The notes: generated by a model not told the origin, from the letters alone. Shown: positions 1 through 12,105, numbered from the stretch's first letter. The stretch is 37,786 bases of DNA from Beijerinckia sp. L45 (GCF_009765775.1 NZ_LMUU01000050.1:1-37786), one strand, 5' to 3'. Translations and numbers: made by a program.

Positions 1-97
1 GCAGCGGCAGAACGATCGACATGGCAAGCAGTGCGATCGTCGGACGAGACATGCGGCGGGTGTCCGGCCCGGTGGCGGCGGACGACACCGTGGTCAT
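1..97 (-). CDS. partial N-terminus of an unidentified membrane or exported protein
   Basis: An open frame runs off the left edge of the window on the minus strand. It opens at an ATG at 97, with an alternative ATG at 52. The roughly 32 visible residues are a short polar, arginine-ended leader followed by a hydrophobic stretch that could be a signal anchor. It starts 117 bases downstream of the puhE stop. In many purple bacteria hemA follows puhE, but this N-terminus does not look like 5-aminolevulinate synthase. Too little is visible to name it, and even its reality as a gene is tentative. Confidence 0.3.
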   Translation of the reverse strand, partial: MTTVSSAATGPDTRRMSRPTIALLAMSIVLPL

Positions 98-214
98 GAC
101 ACGGCCCGGCCGGAGACGCCGCGTCGCGACAGGGTGCATTCCCCGAGATCGATTTTCAGAATGCGACCAGAAAACACAGAGCCGGCGACGCAAACCGGGC
201 CGGGATGTCGATGG

Positions 215-1075
215 TCAAGGGACGGTTGGCAGTACACGTTCGACGTCACCGAGCTCGCGCGGCGGGTCCCGCCGATGAATATCGGTTGAACCGTTACCAG
301 CCGCGGGCGCGGATTGCACCCCACCCAAGGTACTCCAGCGCCACAAGGCGTCCACGGGCAGGCGGACCATCATGAAACCGTGCTCGAGGATGGCCAGGGC
401 CAGCAGCGCGGCGAGCAGGAGGGAGCCGGCCAGGGTCGCGGCACTCGCCTCCGCCGCGAAGGCGCGCTGGATCAGCATCACCGTCGCCAGGATCGAGACG
501 ATCATGGCCAAGGGAAACAGCCGGTTCACCGCGCCGCGAACAAAATAGCTACGGAGGAACGTCAGGTGATCCGGCATCACCGCGTCGTTCAGGACCGGCA
601 CGCCGAGGAACAGATTGAGCTTGGCGCTCAGGCGCATCACCCACAGGATCAGAAAGGTGAAAAAGCCGACCTGGTTGACGGTGCCGAAGGTCACGGCGGC
701 CACCGCCGCGCCCGAGCCGATCAGGGCAAGCTCGTGATAAAGGATGGCGCCGATCGCATAGGCCACGCGCCGCAGTCCATGGCTAGCGGGCGGACAGGGA
801 AGCGGCCGCGGCCCGGTGAGAAACCCCGTGAGGAAGGCGAGCTCCTGGGTGCCCCACAGCAGGATCGCGGCGGTGAAGGCGACGTAGGCGCCGGTAACAC
901 TGTCGTCCGCACCGCTGCGGGCAAGCCAGTAGAGGCTGACGGGGAACAAGACGGCCGCACCGACGAGGCTCCAGACGATCGTCCTGCGGCGGCGCAGCAC
1001 CAGCAGCAGCACGATCCCGGTGGAGAACCACCAGACGAACAGCGCGTAGAGGATCGGCGGCGCCACGGCTCCCAT
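215..1075 (-). CDS. puhE: PuhE, photosynthetic complex assembly membrane protein
   Basis: This 286-residue protein is almost entirely hydrophobic, with about seven predicted membrane segments and a polar tail of about 45 residues. PuhE proteins are polytopic membrane proteins encoded at the 3' end of the puh operon; they affect reaction-centre assembly and BChl production. A longer open frame extends upstream to 1429, but that part is shadow sequence over acsF. The ATG at 1075 lies 7 bases after the acsF stop and opens directly into the first membrane segment, so I chose it. Identification rests on membrane topology, length and the acsF-puhE order typical of the group. It is the last gene of the left superoperon. 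Confidence 0.85.
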   Translation of the reverse strand: MGAVAPPILYALFVWWFSTGIVLLLVLRRRRTIVWSLVGAAVLFPVSLYWLARSGADDSVTGAYVAFTAAILLWGTQELAFLTGFLTGPRPLPCPPASHGLRRVAYAIGAILYHELALIGSGAAVAAVTFGTVNQVGFFTFLILWVMRLSAKLNLFLGVPVLNDAVMPDHLTFLRSYFVRGAVNRLFPLAMIVSILATVMLIQRAFAAEASAATLAGSLLLAALLALAILEHGFMMVRLPVDALWRWSTLGGVQSAPAAGNGSTDIHRRDPPRELGDVERVLPTVP

Positions 1076-1082
1076 CGCCGGC

Positions 1083-2177
1083 CTACCAGGCCGGCGCGAG
1101 AAGCACGGACTGCGGCAGGGCCGTGCGCTTGACCGGGAGCAGATAGAGGCGCGCGAAGACGCTCGCCGCCGCGAGCGCCAGACCCGCCGCCTTGACCCGC
1201 CCGACGAGGCCGCCGCGCGCCTTGGCATCGGCGCGAGCCGCGGTGATGCGCAAAAGGCGATCGAGGCCGGCACGAAAGGCCGGACGATCGAGATCGAGCG
1301 CGACGGGAAACACTTGTCTGGCGATGGCGTTGGTGATGCGGAACACCCGAAAATCATAGTCGGTCGGATCCATCCCGACGGCTTCGTGGAAGGCCGGCCG
1401 CATGTGGTCGCGCACATACATCGTGGCATAGACGGCCAGGAGAAAGAACCGGATCCACAGCGTGTTGCGGCCCTTGAGAAGAGACGGATCGGCGCGCATC
1501 AGCAGCGCAAAGGCTTCGCCGTGGCGGAACTCGTCGTTGCACCATTTTTCGAAATACTGAAAGATCGGGTGGAACAGGCGATTGGGGTGCCGCTCGAGCT
1601 GGCGGTAGATCGTGATGTAGCGGGCGTAGCCGATCTTCTCCGACAGGTAGGTCGCGTAGAAGATGAACTTCGGTTTGAAATAGGTGTATTTCTTCACCTT
1701 GGTGAGAAAGCCGAGATCGATGCCGATTCCAGCATCCTTCAGCGTCTCGTTGATGAAGCCGGCATGGCGGGATTCGTCGCGCGCCATGTAGGTGAAGAGT
1801 TCGCGGATATCCTTGTTCTTGATCTGCTTCTTGATCTCGGAATAGAGCACGCAGCCGGAAAATTCGGCGGTCAGCGAACTGACGAGAAAGTCGGTGAACT
1901 CCTTGCGCAACTCGTCCGGCAGGCTGGCGATGAGATCGGCGGCGAACGGCGCTTCGCGGCGGAAATGCGCCTTGTTGTGGTCGGCGCGCAGCTCCGCCAT
2001 GGTCGCATCCCATTCGCTGCGCACCCGACCGACATCGAGCTTGTCCATCGCCGCGAAATCGGTGGTGTAGAACCGCGGCGAGAGGATCGTGTCCTCCTTG
2101 GCGATGTCGAGGCTCGCGTTGGTCATCGCGACCGAACTTGCCATGGCGCGGGAGCCGCCGCCTTCCATCGGGATCAT
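1083..2177 (-). CDS. acsF: AcsF, aerobic Mg-protoporphyrin IX monomethyl ester oxidative cyclase
   Basis: This 364-residue diiron enzyme makes the isocyclic ring E of (bacterio)chlorophyll with O2, converting Mg-protoporphyrin IX monomethyl ester to divinyl protochlorophyllide. The ferritin-like carboxylate and histidine ligands are visible: E105 in TAEFSGC, E135 and H138 in DESRH, and E216 and H219 in NDEFRH. The initiating ATG overlaps the TGA of the upstream 116-residue gene (ATGA), so translation is probably coupled. Position between puhC and puhE is typical. The anaerobic radical-SAM alternative, bchE, is not in this window, so the only cyclase seen here is oxygen-dependent. Confidence 0.96.
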   Translation of the reverse strand: MIPMEGGGSRAMASSVAMTNASLDIAKEDTILSPRFYTTDFAAMDKLDVGRVRSEWDATMAELRADHNKAHFRREAPFAADLIASLPDELRKEFTDFLVSSLTAEFSGCVLYSEIKKQIKNKDIRELFTYMARDESRHAGFINETLKDAGIGIDLGFLTKVKKYTYFKPKFIFYATYLSEKIGYARYITIYRQLERHPNRLFHPIFQYFEKWCNDEFRHGEAFALLMRADPSLLKGRNTLWIRFFLLAVYATMYVRDHMRPAFHEAVGMDPTDYDFRVFRITNAIARQVFPVALDLDRPAFRAGLDRLLRITAARADAKARGGLVGRVKAAGLALAAASVFARLYLLPVKRTALPQSVLLAPAW

Positions 2178-2524
2178 CGCGCTTTTCCTTCCGAAAAACT
2201 GACTTCGTAGAGTTCGGTCAATTCGAGGTAGCCTTCGATATAGGCCCAGGCCCGCTGCAACGGCCCGGCGCGCCGCACGCTGGCTTGGCAGCGGTAGACG
2301 GCGGATTCCCCGAACGCGATCGCTGTCGGCGCGTCGTGCACGATCACCTCGTCGCCGGGCCCGACGTCGATGCCCTGCAGATCGACATAAGCGTGCAGAG
2401 CATCAGGCGTCTGCTCGAGATCGACAGTGCATGGCACCTCGATCGTTTTCCGCGCCCATCCACCCGAGGCGCTGTGCCCGCCATGCTGAAGACTCGCCTC
2501 GGCCATGCCACGCTCCACATTCAT
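2174..2524 (-). CDS. conserved-type hypothetical protein of the puh operon (116 aa)
   Basis: This is a soluble-looking 116-residue protein without a signal peptide or membrane segment. I recall an unnamed small protein at the same place, between puhC and acsF, in related PGCs, but I recognise no domain and no catalytic motif. Both ends are coupled: its ATG overlaps the puhC stop and its TGA overlaps the acsF start, each as ATGA. That makes a spurious frame unlikely. The middle of the protein is acidic with an aspartate/glycine-rich stretch near residues 45-60. A role in reaction-centre assembly or cyclase function is only a guess from position. Confidence 0.8.
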   Translation of the reverse strand: MNVERGMAEASLQHGGHSASGGWARKTIEVPCTVDLEQTPDALHAYVDLQGIDVGPGDEVIVHDAPTAIAFGESAVYRCQASVRRAGPLQRAWAYIEGYLELTELYEVSFSEGKAR

Positions 2525-2985
2525 CGCGGTGCCCGCTCGAGGAAATCGGCGAAAACCTGCTCGTTGGTCGACCCGAACGCTTCCAGTTCCAGCGTCCGAT
2601 GGGTCTTGCTGTCTTCCAGCGAGAGTCGCCCATCGGCCCAGCGGGTCAAGTGAAAGGGATAGTCCGGCGCCTCATCCGAACGATGGAGGCCGTAGCGAAA
2701 GTCGTACAGCAGGCCGCGCATCGCGCCGCGCAGGAAACCGCCGGTTTTAGGCGGAACGGTGGCGATCAACGCGCCGGTCGTCGCGTCGCGGACGTCGATG
2801 CCGCGATCGGCGCGGTCCTCGAAGCGGAGGTCGCGGCTGGCGATCGCGTGCGTCGGCGGCATCGTCACGACATAGGCGCCGGTAAGCCGCGACACCGACG
2901 CTATCGCCATGGTCAGCACGAGGACGCCAGCGAGGCCGACGACCATCGCGCGGGGGACGATATTGCTCTCCATCGTGTAGCGCAT
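2521..2985 (-). CDS. puhC: PuhC, reaction centre/LH1 assembly protein
   Basis: This 154-residue protein has a short cytoplasmic N-terminus, one membrane segment at about residues 10-32 and a periplasmic domain, the layout of PuhC. PuhC promotes reaction-centre core complex assembly. The domain contains the run FLRGAMRGL and a later LTRWADGRLSLED-type stretch, which fits the family. The open frame extends to 3396, but an AAAGGAG ribosome-binding site just ahead of the ATG at 2985 fixes the start. Its stop overlaps the start of the 116-residue gene. The gap to puhB is 23 bases. Confidence 0.88.
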   Translation of the reverse strand: MRYTMESNIVPRAMVVGLAGVLVLTMAIASVSRLTGAYVVTMPPTHAIASRDLRFEDRADRGIDVRDATTGALIATVPPKTGGFLRGAMRGLLYDFRYGLHRSDEAPDYPFHLTRWADGRLSLEDSKTHRTLELEAFGSTNEQVFADFLERAPR

Positions 2986-3008
2986 CGCGGGCTCCTTTCG
3001 GGCGTGGT

Positions 3009-3659
3009 TTAAGCCACCGCCATGGCAGGCTCGGCATCGTGCTGACGGTGTCCGGCGTCCGCGAGAACGGGTGCGATCGCCGGCTCGGTCGACGCCGCCA
3101 TCAGCGCCTTCGCGAGGATCGCCGCGACGCCGCGCGCGTCGCGGATCGAGCGCAGCATCGGTTCCGCCCGTTTGAAGCGCCACGGGCGCGCATGCGGCCA
3201 CAACAGCAGGTAGGCAAGCTGATCCTCGGAGTTGAACGCGACGGTGATGTCGCCGGTGCCGTCGCGCTGCAGGTTCATCCCCGCAGAACCGATCTTGCTG
3301 AGCGGCAGGCTCAGAATGATCGGCAGCGCCGTGCCGATCTGCATGATGATCCGCTTGTCGGTGATCATGTAATGCGTCGTCATCGCAAAGATCCACGCCA
3401 CGGCATAGAGGATCGCTGCCGCGCCGACGGCGGGAATGACAACCCAGAACGCCGCGACCATCGCATCCGACGCCCGCATGCCATCGCTATGCGCGGCGAA
3501 CAGGTTCCAGACGGCGAGAACCGCGAAATAGCCGGTGATGGCGCGGACATGGAGAAACCGGCGGGCGAGACCGCCGGTCGTCGGGCGGCCCTGCCACAGC
3601 GCCGTCTCGTCGGCGGCGAGCTGCTCTGTGCCCTCGGGGAGAAACCGCCACGCGCTCAT
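3009..3659 (-). CDS. puhB: PuhB, reaction centre assembly factor (PH-domain type)
   Basis: This 216-residue membrane protein begins with a short polar segment (residues 1-35, including LPEGTEQLAADETALWQGRP), followed by two to three membrane segments at about 45-105. A soluble domain follows that includes THYMITDKRII, a stretch characteristic of bacterial PH-like (bPH) domains. PuhB assists assembly of the reaction centre. The ATG at 3659 overlaps the puhA stop as ATGA; the longer open frame upstream to 3926 overlaps puhA and is not used. The C-terminal 25 residues are alanine-rich and probably disordered. Confidence 0.92.
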   Translation of the reverse strand: MSAWRFLPEGTEQLAADETALWQGRPTTGGLARRFLHVRAITGYFAVLAVWNLFAAHSDGMRASDAMVAAFWVVIPAVGAAAILYAVAWIFAMTTHYMITDKRIIMQIGTALPIILSLPLSKIGSAGMNLQRDGTGDITVAFNSEDQLAYLLLWPHARPWRFKRAEPMLRSIRDARGVAAILAKALMAASTEPAIAPVLADAGHRQHDAEPAMAVA

Positions 3660-4429
3660 AGCAGCGGCCCCATGCGATCTGGCGTGGCGTAGAGGTGGCC
3701 GCCGGCGAAATAGCCGACGATCTTGTCCTCTTCGAGCTTGGTCACGCGATCGGGATTGGCGAGGATCGGCGCCTCGGCGAATTGCGCGGCGAGGATCGAG
3801 GCGACCTTGACGGTACGCCGGGTGCGGCTGATCCGCGCCATCGCCATCGGCAGCAGGACGGTTCGCAGCGCGGTCGGCAGCTCCACCTCGAGATAGCGGA
3901 TCAGCACCTCCTGGCGGTCGACCCACACGTCCTTGACGGTGCCCGCGACCGCGCCATCGGCGCCGAGCACCACCATGCCGCGGGGATCGGGATCTTCTTT
4001 CGCGATCGAGTTTTCCGGCGAGATGCGCATCGGCGCGAGCACGTCATGGCCGTCGATGCCGAGTTCCGGCACATCCTCGCGGTTGGCGTAAGAGGCCGGG
4101 CCGACGCCATCGATCATCGGATTGCCGGTCGGATCCAGCGGCGCGCCGGGCCAGTAGGCCGAGGGCACGAGGGCGACGTGGCGGCGATCGTTCTGCACCT
4201 TGGGCACGGTGATCAGGCCATGCTCCTTGGTGAAGAAGGATTTGATCCGCGGCACCGAGGGGTAGCCCTGCACGACGACGCGGCCTGACGGATGATCGTG
4301 TTCGAGCGGATAGCCCTCGCGCTTGTCCTCGCGGTGGAGGTAGTAGATCAGCCCGGCGAAGAACAGCCAGAACACGTAGAGAGTCACCTGGGCGACATCG
4401 ATGTAGCCCGTAATCGCGGCATGCCCCAT
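3656..4429 (-). CDS. puhA: PuhA, photosynthetic reaction centre H subunit
   Basis: This 257-residue protein matches the usual length and layout of the H subunit. It has a periplasmic N-terminus, a single membrane helix at about residues 12-30, and a cytoplasmic beta-rich (PRC-barrel) domain. Family hallmarks include YYLHREDKREGYPLE after the helix, a PxAYWPGAPLDPTGNP-like stretch near 90-105, and DKIVGYFAGGHLYATP near the C-terminus. It caps the L and M subunits and shapes proton uptake to QB. An AAGGAGGAG ribosome-binding site precedes the ATG. lhaA ends 21 bases upstream and puhB is overlapped downstream. Confidence 0.97.
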   Translation of the reverse strand: MGHAAITGYIDVAQVTLYVFWLFFAGLIYYLHREDKREGYPLEHDHPSGRVVVQGYPSVPRIKSFFTKEHGLITVPKVQNDRRHVALVPSAYWPGAPLDPTGNPMIDGVGPASYANREDVPELGIDGHDVLAPMRISPENSIAKEDPDPRGMVVLGADGAVAGTVKDVWVDRQEVLIRYLEVELPTALRTVLLPMAMARISRTRRTVKVASILAAQFAEAPILANPDRVTKLEEDKIVGYFAGGHLYATPDRMGPLL

Positions 4430-4450
4430 GATTCTCCTCCTTCGTTTGTC

Positions 4451-5899
4451 TCAGATGCGGCCTGTTTGTTGGGCCAAAAGGAATGGTTGCTGACGCCGTG
4501 TGCGGGTAGACCGCACCAGGGGCCCGAGCGCTATGAGCGTCGCGAACAGCAGCGCGATTTCGCAATGATAGACGACGCTGTAACCAACGCCCGGACCGCT
4601 CAAAGCCGAACCCAACGAGCCCTGCGTGGCAAGCGAGGCGACGCCGTCGCGCAACAGACCGCCGGTGGCGACGGCGATGCCCGCGGCCGAGGCCTGCACC
4701 GCGCCCCAGACGCCGAGCACCATGCCGGTCTGCCCGCGCTGCGCCAGCCCCATCGCGGCGGTGAGCGTGCAATGGGCAAAGATGCCGCTGCCGAAGCCGA
4801 TGAGGCCGACGCCGGCCGCAAACAGCGCGATGGAGTTCAGCGGATCGGCGAAGACCACGGCCGAGAAAGCCGCGATGCCGGTGATCGTCCCGACGGCGGC
4901 GAAGCGATACGGGTCGACGCCGCGCATCAGCCATTTGGCGGCGACGACGAAGCCGAACAGGCCGCCGACGGCCAGCACCGCGGTGAGGCCGGTCGTCGAG
5001 CCGACGGAGAGATGCAGCACCTGCCCGCCATAGGGCTCGAGCAGCACGTCCTGCATGGAAAATGCCATGGTGCCGAGCGCCACGGCGACGAGGCGGCGCA
5101 CCGGCCGCCCCTGCGCGGCGAACAGCCCCCAGGATTCAGCGAAGGTCGGCCGCGCGAGATCCCGGGCGGTCGCCGCGGGATTGCGCGCCTCCTGCTTCCA
5201 CAGTGCGACGATATTGATCACCGCTGTCGCCATGCCGGCGCCCTGCACCACCTTGATCAGGCGCAGCTCGGAGAAATGCGCGAGAGCCAAGCCAAAGATC
5301 AAAGCCGACGCCATCATGCCGAGCATCATCATCACGCAAAGCAGCGACACGACCTTGGGATGCGACTCCGGCGGCGCAAGGTCGGTGGCAAGCGCGAGGC
5401 CCGCCGTCTGCACCGTGTGCAGGCCTGCCCCCATCAACAGGAACGCCAGCGCTGCCGCGGCCTGCCCGACGAGCGGCGGGACGGGCATGGTGGTATCCCC
5501 GGAAAGAATGATCAGCGCGAAGGGCATGATTGCCAGACCGCCGAACTGGAGCAGAGTGCCGTACCAAAGGTAGGGCACCCGCCGCCAACCCAGCGCCGAG
5601 CGATGCGTATCCGAGCGAAAACCGATCACCGCGCGGATCGGCGCAAAAATCAGCGGTAGCGCGATCATCACGGCGACGAGCCACGTCGGCACGCCGAGTT
5701 CGACGATCATCACACGGTTCAGCGTGCCGATGAGCAATACGACCGCCATCCCGACCGACACCTGGAACAGCGACAGCCGCAGCAGCTTTCCAAGCGGCAA
5801 TTCCGCCGTCGCCGCGTCGGCGAAAGGGAGAAACCGCGTGCCGAGCTTCATCCATTGCGCGGCGAGCTTTTTCTTCGGCGCTGCGGCGACATCGCTCAT
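4451..5899 (-). CDS. lhaA: LhaA, light-harvesting 1 assembly protein of the PucC/MFS family
   Basis: This 482-residue polytopic membrane protein has about 12 hydrophobic segments and belongs to the PucC branch of the major facilitator superfamily. LhaA is needed for assembly of LH1 around the reaction centre, possibly by delivering BChl. Family features include LNRVMIVELGVPTWLVA near residue 60, the GFRSDTHRSALGWRR loop and FSMQDVLLEPYGG in the second half. The ATG at 5899 overlaps the bchM stop (ATGA); the open frame upstream of it is shadow. Position between bchM and puhA is the standard one for lhaA and separates it from the second PucC-family gene at 13606. Confidence 0.93.
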   Translation of the reverse strand: MSDVAAAPKKKLAAQWMKLGTRFLPFADAATAELPLGKLLRLSLFQVSVGMAVVLLIGTLNRVMIVELGVPTWLVAVMIALPLIFAPIRAVIGFRSDTHRSALGWRRVPYLWYGTLLQFGGLAIMPFALIILSGDTTMPVPPLVGQAAAALAFLLMGAGLHTVQTAGLALATDLAPPESHPKVVSLLCVMMMLGMMASALIFGLALAHFSELRLIKVVQGAGMATAVINIVALWKQEARNPAATARDLARPTFAESWGLFAAQGRPVRRLVAVALGTMAFSMQDVLLEPYGGQVLHLSVGSTTGLTAVLAVGGLFGFVVAAKWLMRGVDPYRFAAVGTITGIAAFSAVVFADPLNSIALFAAGVGLIGFGSGIFAHCTLTAAMGLAQRGQTGMVLGVWGAVQASAAGIAVATGGLLRDGVASLATQGSLGSALSGPGVGYSVVYHCEIALLFATLIALGPLVRSTRTRRQQPFLLAQQTGRI

Positions 5900-6593
5900 C
5901 GGACGACCTCCAGAGCCTGCGAAATGTAGAAGCCGGAGCTGACGCGGTGGGTGCGGTCCGTGTGCCACGCGGCAAGAGCAGGATGGCTGCGCAGCCGCTT
6001 GGTGATGGCAGAAGGGCCGATCGGCTCGATGGCCGGCGACTTGTCGCCGCGCGGGAACAGCTTTCCGACCGCGTGCATCGCAGTCAGGGCGGGCGTGCGC
6101 GGCGCGAAGGTGAAGATGATGCCGTGATCGACGCCGCTCGCGAGACGCGCCACCGCGTCCGCCATGTCGGCGGCGCGGTAGTGGATGAGCGAGTCCATCG
6201 CCACCGCGTAATCGAAGCGGCCGAGCGACGAGTCCAGCATATCGCCGGCGCGAAAGTCGATGCGGCCGCTACCGGGCAAAGCCGGCGTGCGGTCGCGCGC
6301 CAACGCCACAAGGTTCGGCGACAAGTCGATCGCGACGACGTCGGCGCCGCGCTTCGCCGCCTCGACGGCAAGCGCTCCGGTGCCGCAGCCGGCATCGAGC
6401 AAACGAGCGCCGGAAAGGTCGGCGGGCAGCCAATCCAAAATTGTCTGGCGCATCGCGTCGCGGCCGGCGCGCACGGTGGCGCGAACGCGGCTTACCGGCG
6501 CATCCGATGTCAGCCGCGCCCATGCGTCCACGGCGGTGCGATCGAAGTAGGTCTGCAGCTGGCCGCGGCGGGCGAGATAGGTGGTCTGGGTCA

Positions 6594-6594
<1 letters not shown>
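5896..6594 (-). CDS. bchM: BchM, Mg-protoporphyrin IX O-methyltransferase
   Basis: This 232-residue protein is an S-adenosylmethionine-dependent methyltransferase. It methylates the C13 propionate of Mg-protoporphyrin IX, the step before ring E closure by the cyclase. SAM motif I is visible as LLDAGCGTG at residues 65-73, with VVAIDLSPNLV as motif II. The N-terminal LQTYFDRTAVDAWARLTSDAPVSRVRATVRAGR stretch is typical of BchM. The ATG at 6594 overlaps the bchL stop by one base (TGATG), and the stop overlaps lhaA. It probably works with the Mg-chelatase, whose BchH subunit is not encoded next door as usual. Confidence 0.96.
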
Positions 6595-7517
<923 letters not shown>

Positions 7518-9083
7518 TCAGCGGCTGAAATGCGCCTTGGCGTCGTACAAGGTCTCGATCGTGATGCGCGGCAATCCGCGCTCGGCGGCAAACTTCTCCG
7601 TATTGCGCCGGGCCTTGCCGCGCACGAAGAACGGGATCTTGCCCAATTCTTTTTGAGCCTCGGGTGCCCAGTCCAGCGTGATAGCGTCGGCGCTTGGCAC
7701 GGCCTGCGGCATTACCAGGATCGGCGCAGCCCCCGATGCCGCGAGATGCGACGGCACGGCCGTATCGCTGAACTCGCCGTCTTCGTCGCGGAACATCCCG
7801 AGCAGGTGCTCCTCCAACCCCATCATCAGCGGATGGACGAACGTGTCGAAAATTACGTTGGCGCCCTCGAATCCCATCTGCGGGGAATAGCGCGCGGGAA
7901 AATCCTGGACGTGGACGGGCGCGGAAATCACGGCGCAGGGAATCTTGAGGCGCTTGGCGATGTGGCGCTCCATCTGCGTGCCGAGCACAAGCTCCGGCTG
8001 CAGCGCCTGGATATGCTGTTCGACGGCGAGGAAATCGTCGGTGATCAGAGCCTCCGCGCCATATTTCTGGGCGGCGTCGCGGATGTCGCGAGCGAACTCG
8101 CGGGAATAGCTGCCGACGGCGACGACGGTAAAACCGAGCTCTTCCGCCGCGATCCGAGCTGCGGCGACGGCATGGGTCGCATCACCAAAAATGAACACGC
8201 GTTTGCCGGTCAGATAGGTCGAGTCGACAGAGCGCGAATACCAGGGCAGTCGCGACTGTTCGGCATCCAGCATCGTCGACACATCGATGTTGGCGAGCGC
8301 GCCGACTTCGGCGATGAAATCGCGCGTGGCGCCGACACCGATCGGCACGACCTTCGTGCAAGGCTGCGCGAAGGCTTTTTCCAGCCACTTGGCGGAAGGC
8401 CCGGCAATCTCGGGATAGAGGACGACGTTGAAGTCGGCATCGCCGAGACGCGCGAGATCGGCGGGCGTCGCGCCCATCGGCGCTGCGACATTGACGTCGA
8501 CGCCGATGCTTGCGAGCAGGCGGATAATCTCGGCGCCATCGTCGCGATGGCGGAAGCCCAGCGCTGTGGCGCCGAGAAGATTGCAGCTGGGACGACGCTC
8601 CGCCGCCCGCGGCGCGCGCTTGGCACCAGGGGCCAAGGCATGTGGCCCGGCAAAGGTCCGCACCAGCCGATAAAAGGTTTCGGCCGCGCCCCAGTTTTCC
8701 TTCTTCTGGTAGGACGGCAGTTCCAGCGCCACGATCGGCACCGGCAGATGCAGCGCTTCGGCAAGGCCGCCGGGATCGTCCTGGATCAGCTCGGCGGTGC
8801 ATGAGGCGCCGACGAGGATGGCCTGCGGCTGAAACCGATCATAGGCGTCCTGCACCGCGCTCTTGAACAAGTTGGCCGTATCGCTGCCGAGGTCGCGCGC
8901 CTGGAACGTCGTGTAGGTCACCGGCGGCCGTTTCTGGCGTCGCTCGATCATCGTGAACAACAGGTCGGCATACGTGTCGCCCTGCGGCGCGTGCAGCACG
9001 TAATGCACGCCCTCCATGCCCGTCGCGATGCGCATCGCGCCGACGTGCGGGGGGCCTTCGTAGGTCCAGACGGTGAGCTGCAT
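7518..9083 (-). CDS. bchB: BchB, DPOR catalytic subunit B
   Basis: This 521-residue protein is the NifK-like subunit of dark-operative protochlorophyllide oxidoreductase; with BchN it forms the heterotetramer that reduces ring D. The N-terminus [20 protein letters not shown] is characteristic, as are [16 protein letters not shown] near 115 and a C-terminal domain ending in the [12 protein letters not shown]-type segment. In known DPORs an unusual aspartate in the N-terminal part coordinates the cluster; the Asp of [12 protein letters not shown] near residue 36 is a good candidate. The ATG starts one base after the bchN stop. Length is normal, with no frameshift. Confidence 0.97.
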   Translation of the reverse strand: MQLTVWTYEGPPHVGAMRIATGMEGVHYVLHAPQGDTYADLLFTMIERRQKRPPVTYTTFQARDLGSDTANLFKSAVQDAYDRFQPQAILVGASCTAELIQDDPGGLAEALHLPVPIVALELPSYQKKENWGAAETFYRLVRTFAGPHALAPGAKRAPRAAERRPSCNLLGATALGFRHRDDGAEIIRLLASIGVDVNVAAPMGATPADLARLGDADFNVVLYPEIAGPSAKWLEKAFAQPCTKVVPIGVGATRDFIAEVGALANIDVSTMLDAEQSRLPWYSRSVDSTYLTGKRVFIFGDATHAVAAARIAAEELGFTVVAVGSYSREFARDIRDAAQKYGAEALITDDFLAVEQHIQALQPELVLGTQMERHIAKRLKIPCAVISAPVHVQDFPARYSPQMGFEGANVIFDTFVHPLMMGLEEHLLGMFRDEDGEFSDTAVPSHLAASGAAPILVMPQAVPSADAITLDWAPEAQKELGKIPFFVRGKARRNTEKFAAERGLPRITIETLYDAKAHFSR

Positions 9084-9084
9084 C

Positions 9085-10922
<1,838 letters not shown>

Positions 10923-11106
10923 TGGCAGAACGGCATCGTCGGGTTGTGCGATGCACTCGTTTTCGTTCTTGCTTCCGACCCGCATCCGAACACCAACGGG
11001 GTTGCCCGTTGTTTCAGTTTCCAAGTCGCTTCGCTGGACGGCTCGCGGCATCGTTTCATCCAAGCCTTCTTGCACCATGAGAAAGCCTAGGCTCACAGGA
11101 TCAAAG

Positions 11107-11124
11107 TGTCAACAAGACTAGACG
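11107..11124. promoter_or_regulatory. near-match PpsR/CrtJ box (TGT-N12-ACG) in the bchF-ppaA divergent region
   Basis: TGTCAACAAGACTAGACG matches the PpsR operator except for the final base. It lies 58 bases ahead of the ppaA start and upstream of bchF, in the divergent control region. It shares the left half TGTCAAC and an internal GACTAGAC-like core with the perfect box at 27922, which makes a chance match less likely. It could serve either ppaA-ppsR autoregulation or bchF. Confidence 0.45.
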
Positions 11125-11181
11125 TAAACCAAACTTGACGAACTGCGAAAAACAAGACCTATTTGGGGGAGGGGTTCGATC

Positions 11182-12105
11182 ATGACCGAATTTCAAGGAT
11201 TGGTAAGTGATTTCGACTTTCTGGGAGCGCCCGACCGGCCTGCTTCCGGCGACCCTTTTGCGATTTTACTCGCGGGGCTGCAGTCCAAGCGCGCCGCCGC
11301 ACCGCCCTTGGATCTGCGGGCGATCGTGGAGCGGCAGGTGGTTCCGCATCTTCACGGCCTCCATCGAAATGACTTGCGCCAAACGCCGCCGCAGCCCATT
11401 TTGCCCGGTGTCAGCGCCCTCGAAGACGAGGTCACCGCTCTCTGCGACAGACTGCTGGCAAATGATCATGCCGGGGCCTGCGGCAGGATCGACGCGCTCA
11501 GGATTGAAGGCCGGTCGCTCGAGTGCATCTATCTCCATCTCCTGACGCCCGCGGCGAGCCATCTCCGTCGCCTGTGGAGCGAAGATCTCTGCGGCTTTGC
11601 GGAGGCAACGCTCGCGCTCCTGAACCTTCAAAGTGTGCTGCGGCACTTCGCACCGGCCTTTCGTGCCGAACGCGGGACGACGGATACCGGGCATCGGGCG
11701 CTGCTGGCCGCGCCGCATCGGACCGGCGTCGACGTCGCCGCGGCGATGGTCGGTCTGGTCGTCGTTTCGGAATTTTTCCGCCGCGGCGGCTGGGACTCCT
11801 GGATCGAGCCGGATCTGTCGAGCACGACGTTCGACGACACCGTGCGCCAGCAATGGTTCGACGTGATCGAGCTTCTTGTCGCGAGCGATCGGCAGCTCGA
11901 CACGATTGCCTCGAGCATCCGCTCCATCCGTCGCGGGGCGCCCAACCGCTCGGTCGGCGTCATCGTCTGCGGTCAGATTTTCATCGACCATCCGGAATTC
12001 GTGCGCATGGTCGGGGCGGATCTGAACGCCGCGGACCCGCGCGCCGGCCTTTTACAAGCCAACCAATTCGTTTCCTTGCCGACACCGCAAGCGCGCCTCC
12101 GGTAA
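11182..12105 (+). CDS. ppaA: PpaA/AerR-family photosystem regulator (cobalamin-binding type)
   Basis: This 307-residue regulator belongs to the PpaA/AerR family, which in Rhodobacter binds cobalamin and modulates PpsR/CrtJ. The N-terminal third is variable. Residues 75-160 form a helical domain (SALEDEVTALCDRLLANDHAGAC, LHLLTPAASHLRRLW), and residues 170-290 form a B12-binding-like Rossmann domain. H179 in APHRTGVDVAA sits where AerR proteins place the cobalt-ligating histidine; the following VVSEFFRRGGWD is a typical B12-domain helix. A GGGGGAGGGG ribosome-binding site precedes the ATG. It lies directly upstream of ppsR, as in most PGCs. Symbol ppaA or aerR depends on naming convention. Confidence 0.9.
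   Translation: MTEFQGLVSDFDFLGAPDRPASGDPFAILLAGLQSKRAAAPPLDLRAIVERQVVPHLHGLHRNDLRQTPPQPILPGVSALEDEVTALCDRLLANDHAGACGRIDALRIEGRSLECIYLHLLTPAASHLRRLWSEDLCGFAEATLALLNLQSVLRHFAPAFRAERGTTDTGHRALLAAPHRTGVDVAAAMVGLVVVSEFFRRGGWDSWIEPDLSSTTFDDTVRQQWFDVIELLVASDRQLDTIASSIRSIRRGAPNRSVGVIVCGQIFIDHPEFVRMVGADLNAADPRAGLLQANQFVSLPTPQARLR

Noticed and set aside
314-1132. Long plus-strand frame opposite puhE, and many similar His/Arg/Gly-rich frames on the plus strand over bch, puf and crt genes
   Set aside because: High-GC antisense frames with no recognisable domains, low-complexity composition and full overlap with secure genes.
215-1429. 404-aa reading of the puhE frame
   Set aside because: The N-terminal 118 residues are arginine/serine-rich shadow translation over acsF; the membrane protein begins at 1075.
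3009-3926. 305-aa reading of the puhB frame
   Set aside because: It overlaps puhA; the ATGA-coupled start at 3659 gives a standard PuhB.
11266-11991. 241-aa minus-strand frame opposite ppaA
   Set aside because: No start signal and charged low-complexity composition; ppaA on the other strand is clearly a B12-domain regulator.
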